This document shows, piece by piece, positions 52,416 to 63,394 of a stretch of 64,000 nt of DNA (positions are counted from its first letter, which is position 1; the number at the start of each line of letters is the position of its first letter). The DNA comes from Bosea sp. (in: a-proteobacteria). GTDB taxonomy: Bacteria > Pseudomonadota > Alphaproteobacteria > Rhizobiales > Beijerinckiaceae. The stretch lies in contig JAAVVV010000001.1 in NCBI GenBank assembly GCA_023910605.1, positions 1 through 64,000 of the forward strand, written 5' to 3'. Below the pieces are notes generated by a model. That model had not been told where the DNA came from. It saw only the letters and a program-made list of their open reading frames with translations, and made no database searches. Both the position numbers and the translations under genes were made by a program.

Positions 52416-53707
52416 CACGGCTCGATCAGGATGACGCGGCAGTCATTCACATTGGTGAGCGTCGGTCCCGGCGTCAACAGGTCGCCGATCGCCTCGAAGA
52501 AGCCGGTGGAATCATTGTCGGCCAGCATCGCGGCAGGATCGATCCCGGCCACCCGCGCCCGCGCGAGCGTTCCCGCATCGATCAGGGCTCCGGCCGGATC
52601 GCTGGGCGAGCCGTCGCCGCCATCGGTGCCGTCCGTATCGCCCGAAACCGCCGCGATGCCCGGCTCGGCGCTGAGCGCAACAGCCAGCGCCAGCGCATAC
52701 TCCTGATTGGGCCCGCCGCGCCCTCGCCCCCTCAGGGTCACGGTGAGTTCGCCGCCGGAGACCAGCGCCGTCCGCCGTCCGGCGGCCTTCAGCGCCAGCG
52801 CCTGGCGCGCATGATCGGCGGCGATCAAGCTCGCTTCGCCCTCGAGATCCGCGCCAAGCGAGACGGGTTCGAAGCCAAGCGCGGCGCAGGCCCGCGCGGC
52901 GGCGTCGATCGCATCGGCCGGCCTCGCGATGATGCGGAAGTCGCTGCGCGCCATGTCGGGATCGCCCGGTTTGGGCGTCTCCATGGCGGGGTCATCGAGG
53001 AGGCGCCGCGCGCTTTGCGGCAGCGCCAGCCTGTAGCGCTCCACCACCGCGCGGGCGTCTGCGTTGGTGGATGAATCCGCCACCGTGGGGCCGGAGGCGA
53101 TGATCGACGGTTCATCCCCCGGCACGTCCGACACCGCGAGGGTGAGCACAGTCGCAGGCCAGGCCGCGCGCGCCAGCCGGCCGCCCTTGATCAGCGAAAG
53201 CCGCTTGCGCACGGTATTGATCTCGTCGATCGAGGCGCCCGAGCGCAGCATGGCGCGGGTCACCGCCTGCTTCTCCGCGAGGGTCAGCGCGCCAGCCGGC
53301 GCGATCCAGTTGGCCGATCCGCCGCCCGAGAGCAGCACCAGCACGAGGTCATCCTCGGCGGCCTCACGCGCCAGCGCCAGCGCTCGTGACGCCGCTTCCA
53401 CCGAGTGGGCGTCAGGCACCGGGTGGCCGGCCTCGATCATCGGAATGTGCCGCGTGCGCCCGCCATAGCCATGCCGCGCGACCGCGACGCCGGTGATCCG
53501 GGACGGATCGACCCCCAGCGTATCGAGATAATGCGCCTCGGCCGCCGGCGTCATGCTGCCTGCGGCCTTGCCGGCGCTGAGGATGATGAGCCGGCCCTTC
53601 GGCATGGGCGGCAGAAAGGGCACGAGGCTTTGGGCCGGCAAGGCGGCTGCGACGGCTGCGCGGTAGATGGATTCCAGCGTGGCGCGCACAGTGGGGCTGA
53701 TCGGCAT
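52415..53707 (-). CDS. gckA: Glycerate 2-kinase, MOFRL type
   Basis: A 430-residue type II glycerate kinase (GckA/TtuD family) phosphorylating D-glycerate to 2-phosphoglycerate. Markers are ILSAGKAAGSMTPAAEAHYL, VLLSGGGSANWIAPAGALTL, EINTVRKRLSLIKGGRLARA and the MOFRL domain with RTALVSGGELTVTLRGRGRG and SGDTDGTDGGDGSPSDPAG. Older annotations call such proteins hydroxypyruvate reductase. It overlaps the DUF1036 gene. Confidence 0.92.
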   Translation of the reverse strand: MPISPTVRATLESIYRAAVAAALPAQSLVPFLPPMPKGRLIILSAGKAAGSMTPAAEAHYLDTLGVDPSRITGVAVARHGYGGRTRHIPMIEAGHPVPDAHSVEAASRALALAREAAEDDLVLVLLSGGGSANWIAPAGALTLAEKQAVTRAMLRSGASIDEINTVRKRLSLIKGGRLARAAWPATVLTLAVSDVPGDEPSIIASGPTVADSSTNADARAVVERYRLALPQSARRLLDDPAMETPKPGDPDMARSDFRIIARPADAIDAAARACAALGFEPVSLGADLEGEASLIAADHARQALALKAAGRRTALVSGGELTVTLRGRGRGGPNQEYALALAVALSAEPGIAAVSGDTDGTDGGDGSPSDPAGALIDAGTLARARVAGIDPAAMLADNDSTGFFEAIGDLLTPGPTLTNVNDCRVILIEP

Positions 53708-53802
53708 GGCAGACCTTCGTCTGGGACAGGTGGGAGATCCTGTTAGACCGTATAAGCGCGATATGCCATGAGCATTCCCATGTCAGCGCGGGGGCATCAT
53801 TC

Positions 53803-54633
53803 ATGAACATGTCGGCCATCCCGGCACCAGGGGCGGGACAGCACGCAGGCCTTCCGGTCCCCTGCGAGGTCGAACTTGTGCCAGGCCCGGACGGCGCAGC
53901 CGCCCTGATCCTGTGCGACCATGCCAGCAACGCCATGCCGCCCGAGTTCGGGGATCTCGGGCTGCCCGCGGCCCAGCTCCAGCGCCACATCGCTTATGAC
54001 ATCGGAGCGGCCTGGGTGACGCGGCGCCTCGCCGCCCGCCTTGATTGCCCTGCCATCCTCTCGACCTTCTCGCGCCTGCTCATCGACCCCAATCGCGGGC
54101 TGGATGATCCCACGCTGGTGATGCGCCTGTCCGATGGCGCGATCGTGCCGGGAAATGCCCGCCTTGACGAGGCCGGCATCGCGGCGCGTGTCGCCCGCTT
54201 CTACCAGCCCTATGACAAGGCCGTTGGCGACGCCGTGAGCCAGCGGATTGCGCTGGGCCGTCCTCCGGCCATCGTCTCGGTGCATTCCTTCACCCCGCTG
54301 TGGAAGGGTCGCCCGCGCCCCTGGCATGTCGGCGTTCTGTGGGATCGCGACGACCGCATCGTCGCCCCGCTGTTCCGGGCCCTGCGCGCCGAGGCCGATC
54401 TCGTCATTGGCGACAACGAGCCTTATGCCGGCTGGCTCTCGGGCGACACGATCCACCGCCACGCCACCCGCCACGGCCTGCCCAGCGCGCTGATCGAGCT
54501 GCGGCAGGATCTGATCGACACCGAGGCGAAGGCCTCCGCCTGGGCCGATCGCCTTGCCGCCATGCTCGCTCCCATCCTCGATGACTGGCGCCTGACGGGA
54601 GCGGCCCTGTTGCCGCAGGCCGCGCGCGCCTAG
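53803..54633 (+). CDS. N-formylglutamate amidohydrolase family protein
   Basis: A 276-residue zinc hydrolase. Markers are LILCDHASNAMPPEFGDLGL (D-H near the metal site), STFSRLLIDPNRGLDDPTLV, IVSVHSFTPLWKGRPRPWHV and ALIELRQDLIDTEAKASAWA. The family releases formate from N-formylglutamate or cleaves related N-acyl amino acids. No histidine-degradation genes lie nearby, so the substrate is uncertain. The start at 53803 is the first Met; a second (MSAIPAP) lies two codons later. Confidence 0.88.
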   Translation: MNMSAIPAPGAGQHAGLPVPCEVELVPGPDGAAALILCDHASNAMPPEFGDLGLPAAQLQRHIAYDIGAAWVTRRLAARLDCPAILSTFSRLLIDPNRGLDDPTLVMRLSDGAIVPGNARLDEAGIAARVARFYQPYDKAVGDAVSQRIALGRPPAIVSVHSFTPLWKGRPRPWHVGVLWDRDDRIVAPLFRALRAEADLVIGDNEPYAGWLSGDTIHRHATRHGLPSALIELRQDLIDTEAKASAWADRLAAMLAPILDDWRLTGAALLPQAARA

Positions 54634-54665
54634 ATAAGAACCTGCAGCCAGCAGGAGCCAGACCC

Positions 54666-54971
54666 ATGCCCGACATCGACCAGGCCACCATGACCGAACT
54701 CGAGGCCGCGGCCTTCCGCCGGCTGGTGCAGCATCTGCGCGACCGCGCCGAGGTGCAGAACATCGACATGATGAACCTGGCCGGCTTCTGCCGCAATTGC
54801 CTGTCCAACTGGCTGAAGGAGGCGGCTGATGCACGCGGCCTCGCCATGAGCAAGGATGACAGCCGCATGGCGGTCTATGGCATGAGCTACGACGCGTGGA
54901 AGGCGCTTCACCAGGGCGATGCCAGCGAGGCGCAGAAAGCGGCCTTTGAGGCGAACAGGCCACAGCACTGA
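54666..54971 (+). CDS. DUF1244 protein
   Basis: A 101-residue protein: LEAAAFRRLVQHLRDRAEVQ, NIDMMNLAGFCRNCLSNWLK (with the conserved C-x-x-C) and MSYDAWKALHQGDASEAQK. The family is conserved in alpha- and gammaproteobacteria and has no assigned function. AGCAGGAG upstream supports the start. It lies 32 bp after the amidohydrolase gene. Confidence 0.9.
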   Translation: MPDIDQATMTELEAAAFRRLVQHLRDRAEVQNIDMMNLAGFCRNCLSNWLKEAADARGLAMSKDDSRMAVYGMSYDAWKALHQGDASEAQKAAFEANRPQH

Positions 54972-55059
54972 GGCGTTGCGCGCCTTGCCCCATCGTGCCG
55001 CTTGACGAAGCGGGGGCAAGGCCTCACTCCCTGCTGCCCCACAGCAGGAACACCACACC

Positions 55060-55302
55060 ATGTCAGATCCCATCCAGGGCGATCAGCTCAAGAGCATCGT
55101 CCAGCGCATAGAGCGGCTGGAGGAAGAGAAGAAGACCATCGCCGACGACATCAAGGAGGTCTACTCCGAGGCCAAGGCCAACGGCTATGACGTCAAGGTG
55201 CTCCGCAAGGTGATCTCGATCCGCAAGCGCGACCTGCGCGAGCGCCGCGAGGAGGAGGCGATCCTCGATCTTTATCTGCAGGCGGTGGGCGAGTCGGCCT
55301 GA
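55060..55302 (+). CDS. gapR: GapR-family (DUF2312) DNA-binding protein
   Basis: An 80-residue, mostly helical protein: [40 protein letters not shown] and [20 protein letters not shown]. This is the DUF2312/GapR family; GapR of Caulobacter clamps overtwisted DNA ahead of replication and transcription. The length is typical. It probably acts as a nucleoid-associated protein here. Confidence 0.92.
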   Translation: MSDPIQGDQLKSIVQRIERLEEEKKTIADDIKEVYSEAKANGYDVKVLRKVISIRKRDLRERREEEAILDLYLQAVGESA

Positions 55303-55332
55303 TCGGCTATCGGCTCGCGCAGCGCCCTGCGT

Positions 55333-57099
55333 TCACCGTCCGATATAGGTCGTGGGCAGGGGCTGCACCGCTGGGCCCGAGAACCGGTCCGCGCGCGTGT
55401 CGTTCGGCTCGCGCTGGCTGAAGCCGAGCGCAGCGGCAGGCCCTGTCTCGGTGTTGACCTGACCCGGCTGCGGCTGGGCCGCGCGGGCCTTCGTCTGCGT
55501 GATGCGTGGAGGGCCGCCGCTGGGCAGCGTGCCGGTGGCCACAGCCGCGAAGAGATTGTCTAGAGCCTGCCGATCGACGGTGGCGGGTCCCGGAACCGGC
55601 GTCGCGGCGGGACGCGGCGACACGCCGCGCAACGCCGGCAGCGGCGCGGCCATGGCCACGGGTGCCGTTGCAGTGGCGGCGACGGGCGCGGCTGCGAGAG
55701 CCGGACGAGGACGCTCGGGCGGGGCGGGATGCGCGACCGCGACAAGCCTCGGCGCAGGATCGCGCGCGTCGCGCGGAGCGTCCACGGCATCGGCCGAGGC
55801 GAGGCGGGGTCCGTCGCTTGCCCGGCGCGGCGGCAAGGGCGCGAGCACCAGACGCCCGGCCGCCTCGGGCGGGGCTGACGCTTCGGGCGGCAGGCCGCTC
55901 GGACCTTGTTGCCAGTTGAGGCGCTGTCCGGTGGAGCCCGGCTGCACTGCCGCCAGCTGCACGGGAGCCAGATCCGTGGGACGGGCAGTGGGGAACGGCG
56001 CGGCCACGAAGCGCGGCTGCGCAGGCGCTGCGGGCACGGGGGCCGGTGCGGCGGCGGGCGCCGGAAGTGGCTCTGCCGCGCGCTGCGGTGCAGGCTCGGC
56101 GCGCGGCGCGGGCGCCTCGATGGTGCGTGGCAGCGGCGCGCTGCGCGCAGGCGGCTCGGCCGAGCGGTTGAACAGCCCGTAAAGGTCGCCTGATTCGCCG
56201 CCGCTGGACGGCGCATAGGCAAGCGTCTGCTGGGAGCGGCTGCTGCGTGCGGCCCGCCCGCGGGCAGGCCGCACCTCATCCTCCTCGTTCCAGCCGAACA
56301 GGGATGCCCAGAGGCTGCGGCGCGAGCCCTGCATGATCGCGCCCTCGTCGAAATCGCCGGTGGTGTAGCCGCCCACGCTGCCGCCGCGCGCCAGGATCTG
56401 CGCCTTGGCGACCTCGTAGCCTTCGAGCGGGCGGCCATCGGCGGCGATGTGCACCGTGTCGCCCTGAGGGAACAGACGCACGAGCTGGTCGCGCGTCATG
56501 CGAGGCCAGGAGCGCACCGAGCCGACGTCGAGATGCACGAAGGGCGTGTTGGCGGTCGGATAATAGCCCACCCCCCCACGCTGGAGCTTCATGCCCACTG
56601 CGCGGATCTGCGAGGAGCTCGCATCGGGCAGGAAGAAGTCCATCGCCTTGCCCTGCATGTGCTGCGAGTGCTTCGCGACGCCGCGCGAGCGGCGGCGCAG
56701 CATGGCGTTCGTCCCGGGTGAGCGATAGGCGGAGACCACGTGGAACGGGCTCGATGAGCCGACCTCTCGGTGCACCTCCCAGGCGATGTCGAACAGGCGC
56801 GGGTCCATCCTGATCTGGTCGTCATTGCGCCAGTCGCGCAAGGCATGGTTGAGCCGATCCACAGCCTCAGGGACATAGCGCCCGTCTCGGCGGAAAGTGA
56901 CCGTGGTGAGTTCCTTGGTGTGCATGTGCAGGATGGAGATGCTGCGGGTGTCGCCATTCGCCACCGCGTCCTGGGTGCCGCGCGAGCCGATCGCCAGGGC
57001 GCAAAGGCTCGCCAGCGCGACGAGCGCGGCGCGACGAAACGGCCGCAGCCTGCGCCTCAGCGGGGCGACCGGCCGGCCGGGATCAGGCGGCGTTGACAA
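55333..57099 (-). CDS. DUF882 peptidase-like envelope protein with a long Pro/Ala tail
   Basis: A 588-residue protein. A membrane or signal segment (AALVALASLCALAIG) is followed by a DUF882 domain (about 50-215; YcbK/M15 D,D-carboxypeptidase-like) with zinc-site motifs SAYRSPGTNAMLRRRSRGVA, KHSQHMQGKAMDFFLP and TPFVHLDVGSVRSWP. The remaining 350 residues are rich in Pro, Ala and Arg and look disordered, suited to spanning the periplasm. It lies next to an L,D-transpeptidase gene, so a role in peptidoglycan trimming is likely. Confidence 0.85.
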   Translation of the reverse strand: MSTPPDPGRPVAPLRRRLRPFRRAALVALASLCALAIGSRGTQDAVANGDTRSISILHMHTKELTTVTFRRDGRYVPEAVDRLNHALRDWRNDDQIRMDPRLFDIAWEVHREVGSSSPFHVVSAYRSPGTNAMLRRRSRGVAKHSQHMQGKAMDFFLPDASSSQIRAVGMKLQRGGVGYYPTANTPFVHLDVGSVRSWPRMTRDQLVRLFPQGDTVHIAADGRPLEGYEVAKAQILARGGSVGGYTTGDFDEGAIMQGSRRSLWASLFGWNEEDEVRPARGRAARSSRSQQTLAYAPSSGGESGDLYGLFNRSAEPPARSAPLPRTIEAPAPRAEPAPQRAAEPLPAPAAAPAPVPAAPAQPRFVAAPFPTARPTDLAPVQLAAVQPGSTGQRLNWQQGPSGLPPEASAPPEAAGRLVLAPLPPRRASDGPRLASADAVDAPRDARDPAPRLVAVAHPAPPERPRPALAAAPVAATATAPVAMAAPLPALRGVSPRPAATPVPGPATVDRQALDNLFAAVATGTLPSGGPPRITQTKARAAQPQPGQVNTETGPAAALGFSQREPNDTRADRFSGPAVQPLPTTYIGR

Positions 57100-57326
57100 G
57101 GCTCGTTTCCCGCGCGTGGCTGAGGCTGACCATGGCCGAAGACCTTCCCCGATACGATACGAACGCTGCTTCCATAACCAGCCGGCTGTCCCTCATTCGG
57201 AATCGACCATTGCCGATGACGGTTAACCATGCGTTGCCGAATGACAAGACGGGAGCCCCCGCCGCGACATCCGGCCATCCCTGCCCTTCGATCATGGCGA
57301 AAAGCTGCGCCGGCGGCAAGCGCGCG

Positions 57327-59375
57327 TCAGACGCCCAGCGCGTCGCGTGTGCGTCGATGGAAGCCGTAAATGTCCTCGAAGGTCCGAAGCGCGCCGTTCT
57401 CGTCAACAACATGGGTCATGTAGACGATGTGGATGGGCAGCTTGCGCGCCAGCCTGATGGTGCGCTCGCCCGAGCCCACGAGGTTCTGCAGCCGCCGTTC
57501 GGACCAGCCGCCATCCGTGCCGCTCAGCACGAGTTCGGCGAGCTTGAGCGGCCGCTCGACGCGCACGCAGCCCGATGAATAGGCCCGCCGCGCCGAGGCG
57601 AACAGGTTCCGCGACGGCGTGTCGTGCAGATAGACGGCATGATTGTTCGGGAACATGAACTTCACATTGCCGAGCGCATTGGAGGGGCCGGGCGGCTGGC
57701 GGACGGTGATGTTGTTGCCGCGCCGGATGACCTGATAGCCAAGCCGCTCGGCATAGCCCGGATCGGAGGCGAGCTTGGGCAGGATGTCCTTGCGCAGGAT
57801 GGTGGGCGGGATCGTCCAGGACGGATTGAGCACCAGATGATCCATCATCTCCGAAAAGATCGGCGTCGGCCGCTCGGCCTTGCCCACCACGACGCGCGAG
57901 CTGTGCACCACGGCGCCGCCCTCGACCTTGCGCATCATGTATTCGGGCACGTTGACGATGATATGCTCCTCACCGAGGTCGGCAGGCAGCCAGCGCCAGC
58001 GTTCCATCGCGGCGATCAGATCGCCCTCGGCCTGCGCCGGCGACACGCCGTTGAGCGCGTCCACCGTGACGCGGTTGAGCACGCCATTGGCGGTCAGCCC
58101 GTTCTCGCGCTGGAACTCGGCGATGACGGCGGCAAGTGAGCGATCATGGACGCGGTTCTCGCCGGGAGCGAAGCCGAAGCGGGCCCTGACCAGCACGATG
58201 CGGTCGTCGCGCATGCCGATGCGCACCGCCGGTCCGGCCGGGATGCGAACTTCCGGGGCGGGCGCAGGTCGCTCGGCGCGCAGCGTGGCAAGCCTCGTTC
58301 GCAGCGCGCGGTAGCCGGCATGGTGCGGCTGGAAGGAGGCCAGCACGGAGGCCGGCTCGGCTCCGGCTGCTCCAAGACGCGACAGGACATCAGCCGTCGC
58401 CGGCAGTTCGAGCCTGGGCGTGATCAGGGCCGACAGCCGGCGCGGATCGATGCGGCCGCCGCGTGCATCGCGCGCATAACGCACGGCCGCAAGCGTCAGT
58501 CGCACATCGGCCGCGGCCAGATCGACGCTGCGTGGCAGCAGAAGCTGCGGCAGCGCATAATCGGCCGGCCGCAGGCCATCTTCCGCAGCGCGCGCCAGTT
58601 GGGCCCGCAGCATCTGGCCGGCGGCATTGAGCGCCTCGCCGTCATGCCAGAGCGGCGCATGGTCCCGCTCCTGATAGAAGGCGAGGACCGCGCGCTGCTC
58701 GGAATCGGGCAGCCAGGGCTGGCGCACGAGGTCAGGAAGGCCTGCGGCGATCAGGGGCCTGAGCGCATCGGCCGTGACGCCCTCCCTGGCAGGAGCGGTG
58801 GCGACATCGTCAAGGCGCACCGGCGCGGCTTCCGGCGGCTCCGGCAAGGCCATGGGCAGGGAAGCGAGCGGATCAACGGGAAGCGAGGGAGAAAGGCTTG
58901 CCGTCGAGATCGGCGCTGGCGGCTCCTCGACCGGCTGCGCTGCGATGACGGGCGCGGCGGTAATGGTCTCGGCCAGGCTGATCGCCACAGTGGAGGCGGT
59001 ATCGGCGCCGAGCGACGCTTGCCGCACATCGCTCAGATCGACCTCGGCGGGTTCCGGCAAGGGCGGCACGAGCGTGGCGATGTCGAGTGGGTGCCCGGCA
59101 GCGGCTTCGGGGCCGCTCACATCGAACACGACCTCGGCCGGCTCGGGCGGCGGCGGCAACAGCGTGACGATGTCGGGAAGCACGCTGGAGGCGGCAGGCG
59201 CTTCGGTCAGCGCAATACGCTGAGCCGAAAGGTCGGCTTGCGTGAACACGACCTCGGCCGGCTCGGGCGGCGCAGGCAGCGCCAGAAACTCATCGACACT
59301 CGCGAGGCTCAAGGTGGCGGATGCGATGCACAGACCCAGAATGGACGCCGACACTGCTGCGCGCCTCAACGCCAT
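57327..59375 (-). CDS. L,D-transpeptidase (YcbB type)
   Basis: A 682-residue protein with a signal peptide (RRAAVSASILGLCIASATLS). A proline-rich segment with repeats of PPEPAEVVF (about 20-150) is followed by the scaffold and peptidoglycan-binding region and a YkuD catalytic domain (about 485-640) with YLHDTPSRNLFASARRAYSS and GCVRVERPLKLAELVL, where Cys is the nucleophile. It would form 3-3 cross-links in peptidoglycan. The start at 59375 (MALRRAAV) is set by the signal peptide. It lies downstream of the sigma-54 regulator gene on the same strand. Confidence 0.9.
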   Translation of the reverse strand: MALRRAAVSASILGLCIASATLSLASVDEFLALPAPPEPAEVVFTQADLSAQRIALTEAPAASSVLPDIVTLLPPPPEPAEVVFDVSGPEAAAGHPLDIATLVPPLPEPAEVDLSDVRQASLGADTASTVAISLAETITAAPVIAAQPVEEPPAPISTASLSPSLPVDPLASLPMALPEPPEAAPVRLDDVATAPAREGVTADALRPLIAAGLPDLVRQPWLPDSEQRAVLAFYQERDHAPLWHDGEALNAAGQMLRAQLARAAEDGLRPADYALPQLLLPRSVDLAAADVRLTLAAVRYARDARGGRIDPRRLSALITPRLELPATADVLSRLGAAGAEPASVLASFQPHHAGYRALRTRLATLRAERPAPAPEVRIPAGPAVRIGMRDDRIVLVRARFGFAPGENRVHDRSLAAVIAEFQRENGLTANGVLNRVTVDALNGVSPAQAEGDLIAAMERWRWLPADLGEEHIIVNVPEYMMRKVEGGAVVHSSRVVVGKAERPTPIFSEMMDHLVLNPSWTIPPTILRKDILPKLASDPGYAERLGYQVIRRGNNITVRQPPGPSNALGNVKFMFPNNHAVYLHDTPSRNLFASARRAYSSGCVRVERPLKLAELVLSGTDGGWSERRLQNLVGSGERTIRLARKLPIHIVYMTHVVDENGALRTFEDIYGFHRRTRDALGV

Positions 59376-59517
59376 AATCAGTCTCCCCGAAATAAGCCCG
59401 CGTCGCAGCAGTGTCGAATCGCGCCCGGAGTCGCAATCCCAATCCTGCAACACCTGAATAAAAAATTTATCATGCTGCCAAGCTGACGCTTTGCGAGATC
59501 CGCCGAAAGCGGCATCC

Positions 59518-61014
<1,497 letters not shown>

Positions 61015-61231
61015 TGTCAGTCCAAACCGGCGGCACGGCGGGAATCGCGTGTGTCGTTTCGGATCAATGTCAGGCACAAGAGTTAAGCGCCGCTTAAGCG
61101 AAAGCTCTGCGCCGATGGCAATTCCTGCAGGGCCGCGACAGAGCGCCGGTTGATTGCACTGGCCGAAGCGCACATATGCTGCTTGGCCGCGCCGTTCCGC
61201 TCCGGCACCCGCCAGCCAGAGGTCCGCCATC
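61015..61231. other. Divergent promoter region between regulator and oligopeptidase genes
   Basis: 217 bp between two divergent genes. No gene or clear operator is seen. Confidence 0.4.
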
Positions 61232-63097
61232 ATGCCGCATCGTCCTGACCTCGCCCCCGCATCCTTGCGGATGGCCATGTCGCCGGCGCCCCCCGCGCGG
61301 CGCGCGTCCCCTGATCCGGGCCTGGTCGACCTGCCCGAATGGGATCTGAGCCATCTCTATCCGGCCATGGACGCGCCAGCGTTCGGGGCCGACATGGAGC
61401 GCGCCGCTGGCCAGGCGCTCGACTTCGCCGGCCGCTATCGCGGCAGGCTCGCCGAACTTGCCAGCCGCCCGGATGCATCCGTGAGGCTGCATGAAGCCGT
61501 GACGGAATACGAGGCTCTCGATGACCTCATGGGCCGGATCATGTCCTATGCCGGCCTTGTCTACTCGGGCGACACCACCGACCCCGCCCGCGCGAAATTC
61601 TACGGCGACGCGCAGGAGCGCATCACCACCGCCTCGACCGAGCTGCTGTTCTTCACGCTGGAGCTGAACCGCCTCGACGATGAAGTTCTGGACAAGGTGG
61701 CCGCCTCACCGCCGCTGAGCCACTACAAACCCTGGCTCGACGACATCCGCAAGGACAAGCCTCACCAGCTCGACGACAGGCTCGAGCAGCTCTTCCACGA
61801 GAAGTCCGTGACCGGCCGCGCCGCCTGGAACCGGCTTTTCGACGAGACCATAGCCTCGCTGCGCTTCAAGGTCGGCGACCACGAGCTGACGCTCGAACCC
61901 ACGCTCAACAAGCTCCAGGACAGCGACGGCAAGGTGCGCAAGGCAGGCGCGGAGGCCCTCGCCAACGTCTTCAGCCAGCACATGCGGACCTTCGCGCTCA
62001 TCACCAACACTCTGGCCAAGGACAAGGACATCCAGGACAAGTGGCGCGGCTTCGGCGATGTGGCCCAGTCGCGCCATCTCGCCAACCGGGTCGAGCCTGC
62101 CGTGGTCGATGCGCTGGTCAGCGCCGTGCGCGATGCCTATCCGCGCCTGTCTCACCGTTATTATGCGCTCAAGGCCCGCTGGTTCGGCAAGAGTGAGCTC
62201 AACTTCTGGGATCGCAACGCCCCGCTGCCCAAGGTGGAGCAGCGCACGATCCCGTGGAGCGAGGCGCGCGACACCGTACTCGGCGCCTACGACGCCTTCT
62301 CGCCGCGCATGGCCTCCATCGCGCGTCGCTTCTTCGACGAGCGCTGGATCGATGCGCCCGTTCGCCCCGGCAAGGCGCCGGGCGCCTTCGCTCACCCTAC
62401 GGTTCCCTCCTCGCACCCCTATGTGCTGATCAATTATCAGGGCAAGCCGCGCGACGTGATGACGCTGGCCCATGAGCTGGGCCATGGCGTGCATCAGGTG
62501 CTGGCCGCGCCCAATGGCGCGCTGATGGCGCCGACCCCGCTCACCCTGGCCGAAACCGCCTCGGTCTTCGGCGAGATGCTGACCTTCCGCCGCCTGCTCG
62601 ACGCCACCACCAGCCAGAGCCAGCGCAAGGCCATGCTGGCGAGCAAGGTCGAGGACATGATCAACACGGTCGTGCGCCAGATCGCTTTCTACTCCTTCGA
62701 GCGCAAGCTCCACGAGGAGCGCAAGCAGGGCGAGCTCACCGCCGATGCGATCAGCGCGCTGTGGATGAGCGTGCAGGCCGAGAGCCTTGGCCCCGCCATC
62801 AGGCTCGGCCCCGGCTACGAGACCTACTGGACGTACATTCCCCACTTCATCCACTCGCCCTTCTACGTCTACGCCTATGCCTTCGGCGATTGCCTCGTGA
62901 ATTCGCTTTATGGCGTCTACGAGCGCTCGGCCGACGGTTTCCAGGACCGCTATTTCGCCATGCTGAGCGCAGGCGGCACCAAGCACCATTCCGAGGTGCT
63001 CGCGCCTTTCGGCCTTGATGCGCGCGACCCCGGCTTCTGGCAAATCGGGCTTGGGCTGATCGAGCGCATGATCGTGGAACTGGAACAGATGGGATGA
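61232..63097 (+). CDS. pepF: M3-family oligoendopeptidase (PepF type)
   Basis: A 621-residue cytosolic zinc metallopeptidase degrading short peptides. The N-terminal helical part (about 25-190) includes WDLSHLYPAMDAPAFGADME. The catalytic motif is VMTLAHELGHGVHQVLAAPN (H-E-x-x-H), followed by LAETASVFGEMLTFRRLL with the third ligand Glu, and HFIHSPFYVYAYAFGDCLVN near the end. The ATG at 61232 fits the family start; the frame is open further upstream without resemblance. Confidence 0.94.
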   Translation: MPHRPDLAPASLRMAMSPAPPARRASPDPGLVDLPEWDLSHLYPAMDAPAFGADMERAAGQALDFAGRYRGRLAELASRPDASVRLHEAVTEYEALDDLMGRIMSYAGLVYSGDTTDPARAKFYGDAQERITTASTELLFFTLELNRLDDEVLDKVAASPPLSHYKPWLDDIRKDKPHQLDDRLEQLFHEKSVTGRAAWNRLFDETIASLRFKVGDHELTLEPTLNKLQDSDGKVRKAGAEALANVFSQHMRTFALITNTLAKDKDIQDKWRGFGDVAQSRHLANRVEPAVVDALVSAVRDAYPRLSHRYYALKARWFGKSELNFWDRNAPLPKVEQRTIPWSEARDTVLGAYDAFSPRMASIARRFFDERWIDAPVRPGKAPGAFAHPTVPSSHPYVLINYQGKPRDVMTLAHELGHGVHQVLAAPNGALMAPTPLTLAETASVFGEMLTFRRLLDATTSQSQRKAMLASKVEDMINTVVRQIAFYSFERKLHEERKQGELTADAISALWMSVQAESLGPAIRLGPGYETYWTYIPHFIHSPFYVYAYAFGDCLVNSLYGVYERSADGFQDRYFAMLSAGGTKHHSEVLAPFGLDARDPGFWQIGLGLIERMIVELEQMG

Positions 63098-63394
63098 CGG
63101 CCGCGTGCTGGCTCTAGGCGGCGATCAACGGTCCCTGGGGCAAGAGCCGCCAACCCGGCATCCCGACCAGCATGCGCGACATCGTCGCGGACGGCATCGC
63201 AGCGGCGAAGGCCGGGGCGGGCATGGCCGCTCAGGGCTCGCCGCGCTCACGCAGGAGCAGCTTGACGACAAGGGCATGCGCTCCGATCGGGACCTGATGC
63301 TGGGCGCCGTGTCCCGGTTGACCGCCGGCGAGCCCTGAGCGGCATGCCCCCCCGCGACCTTGGCGAGGGCCGGGAGCAGGCTTATGTCAGGGAC
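63098..63394. other. Intergenic stretch with a possible gene remnant
   Basis: No intact gene is supported. From 63119 the plus strand reads AINGPWGKSRQPGIPTSMRD then IVADGIAAAKAGAGM, which faintly resembles the start of a keto-acid cleavage (BKACE/DUF849) enzyme and then breaks off. A further short frame ends at 63338. This may be a degraded remnant. Confidence 0.25.

Noticed and set aside
58146-59486. A 446-codon plus-strand frame.
   Set aside because: It is antisense to the L,D-transpeptidase gene, with repetitive Gly/Arg composition and no resemblance to a protein family.
63105-63338. A 77-residue reading frame before the UbiB-like gene.
   Set aside because: It has Arg/His/Gly-rich shadow composition in its first half and no family resemblance. 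It is reported only as an intergenic stretch with a possible remnant.
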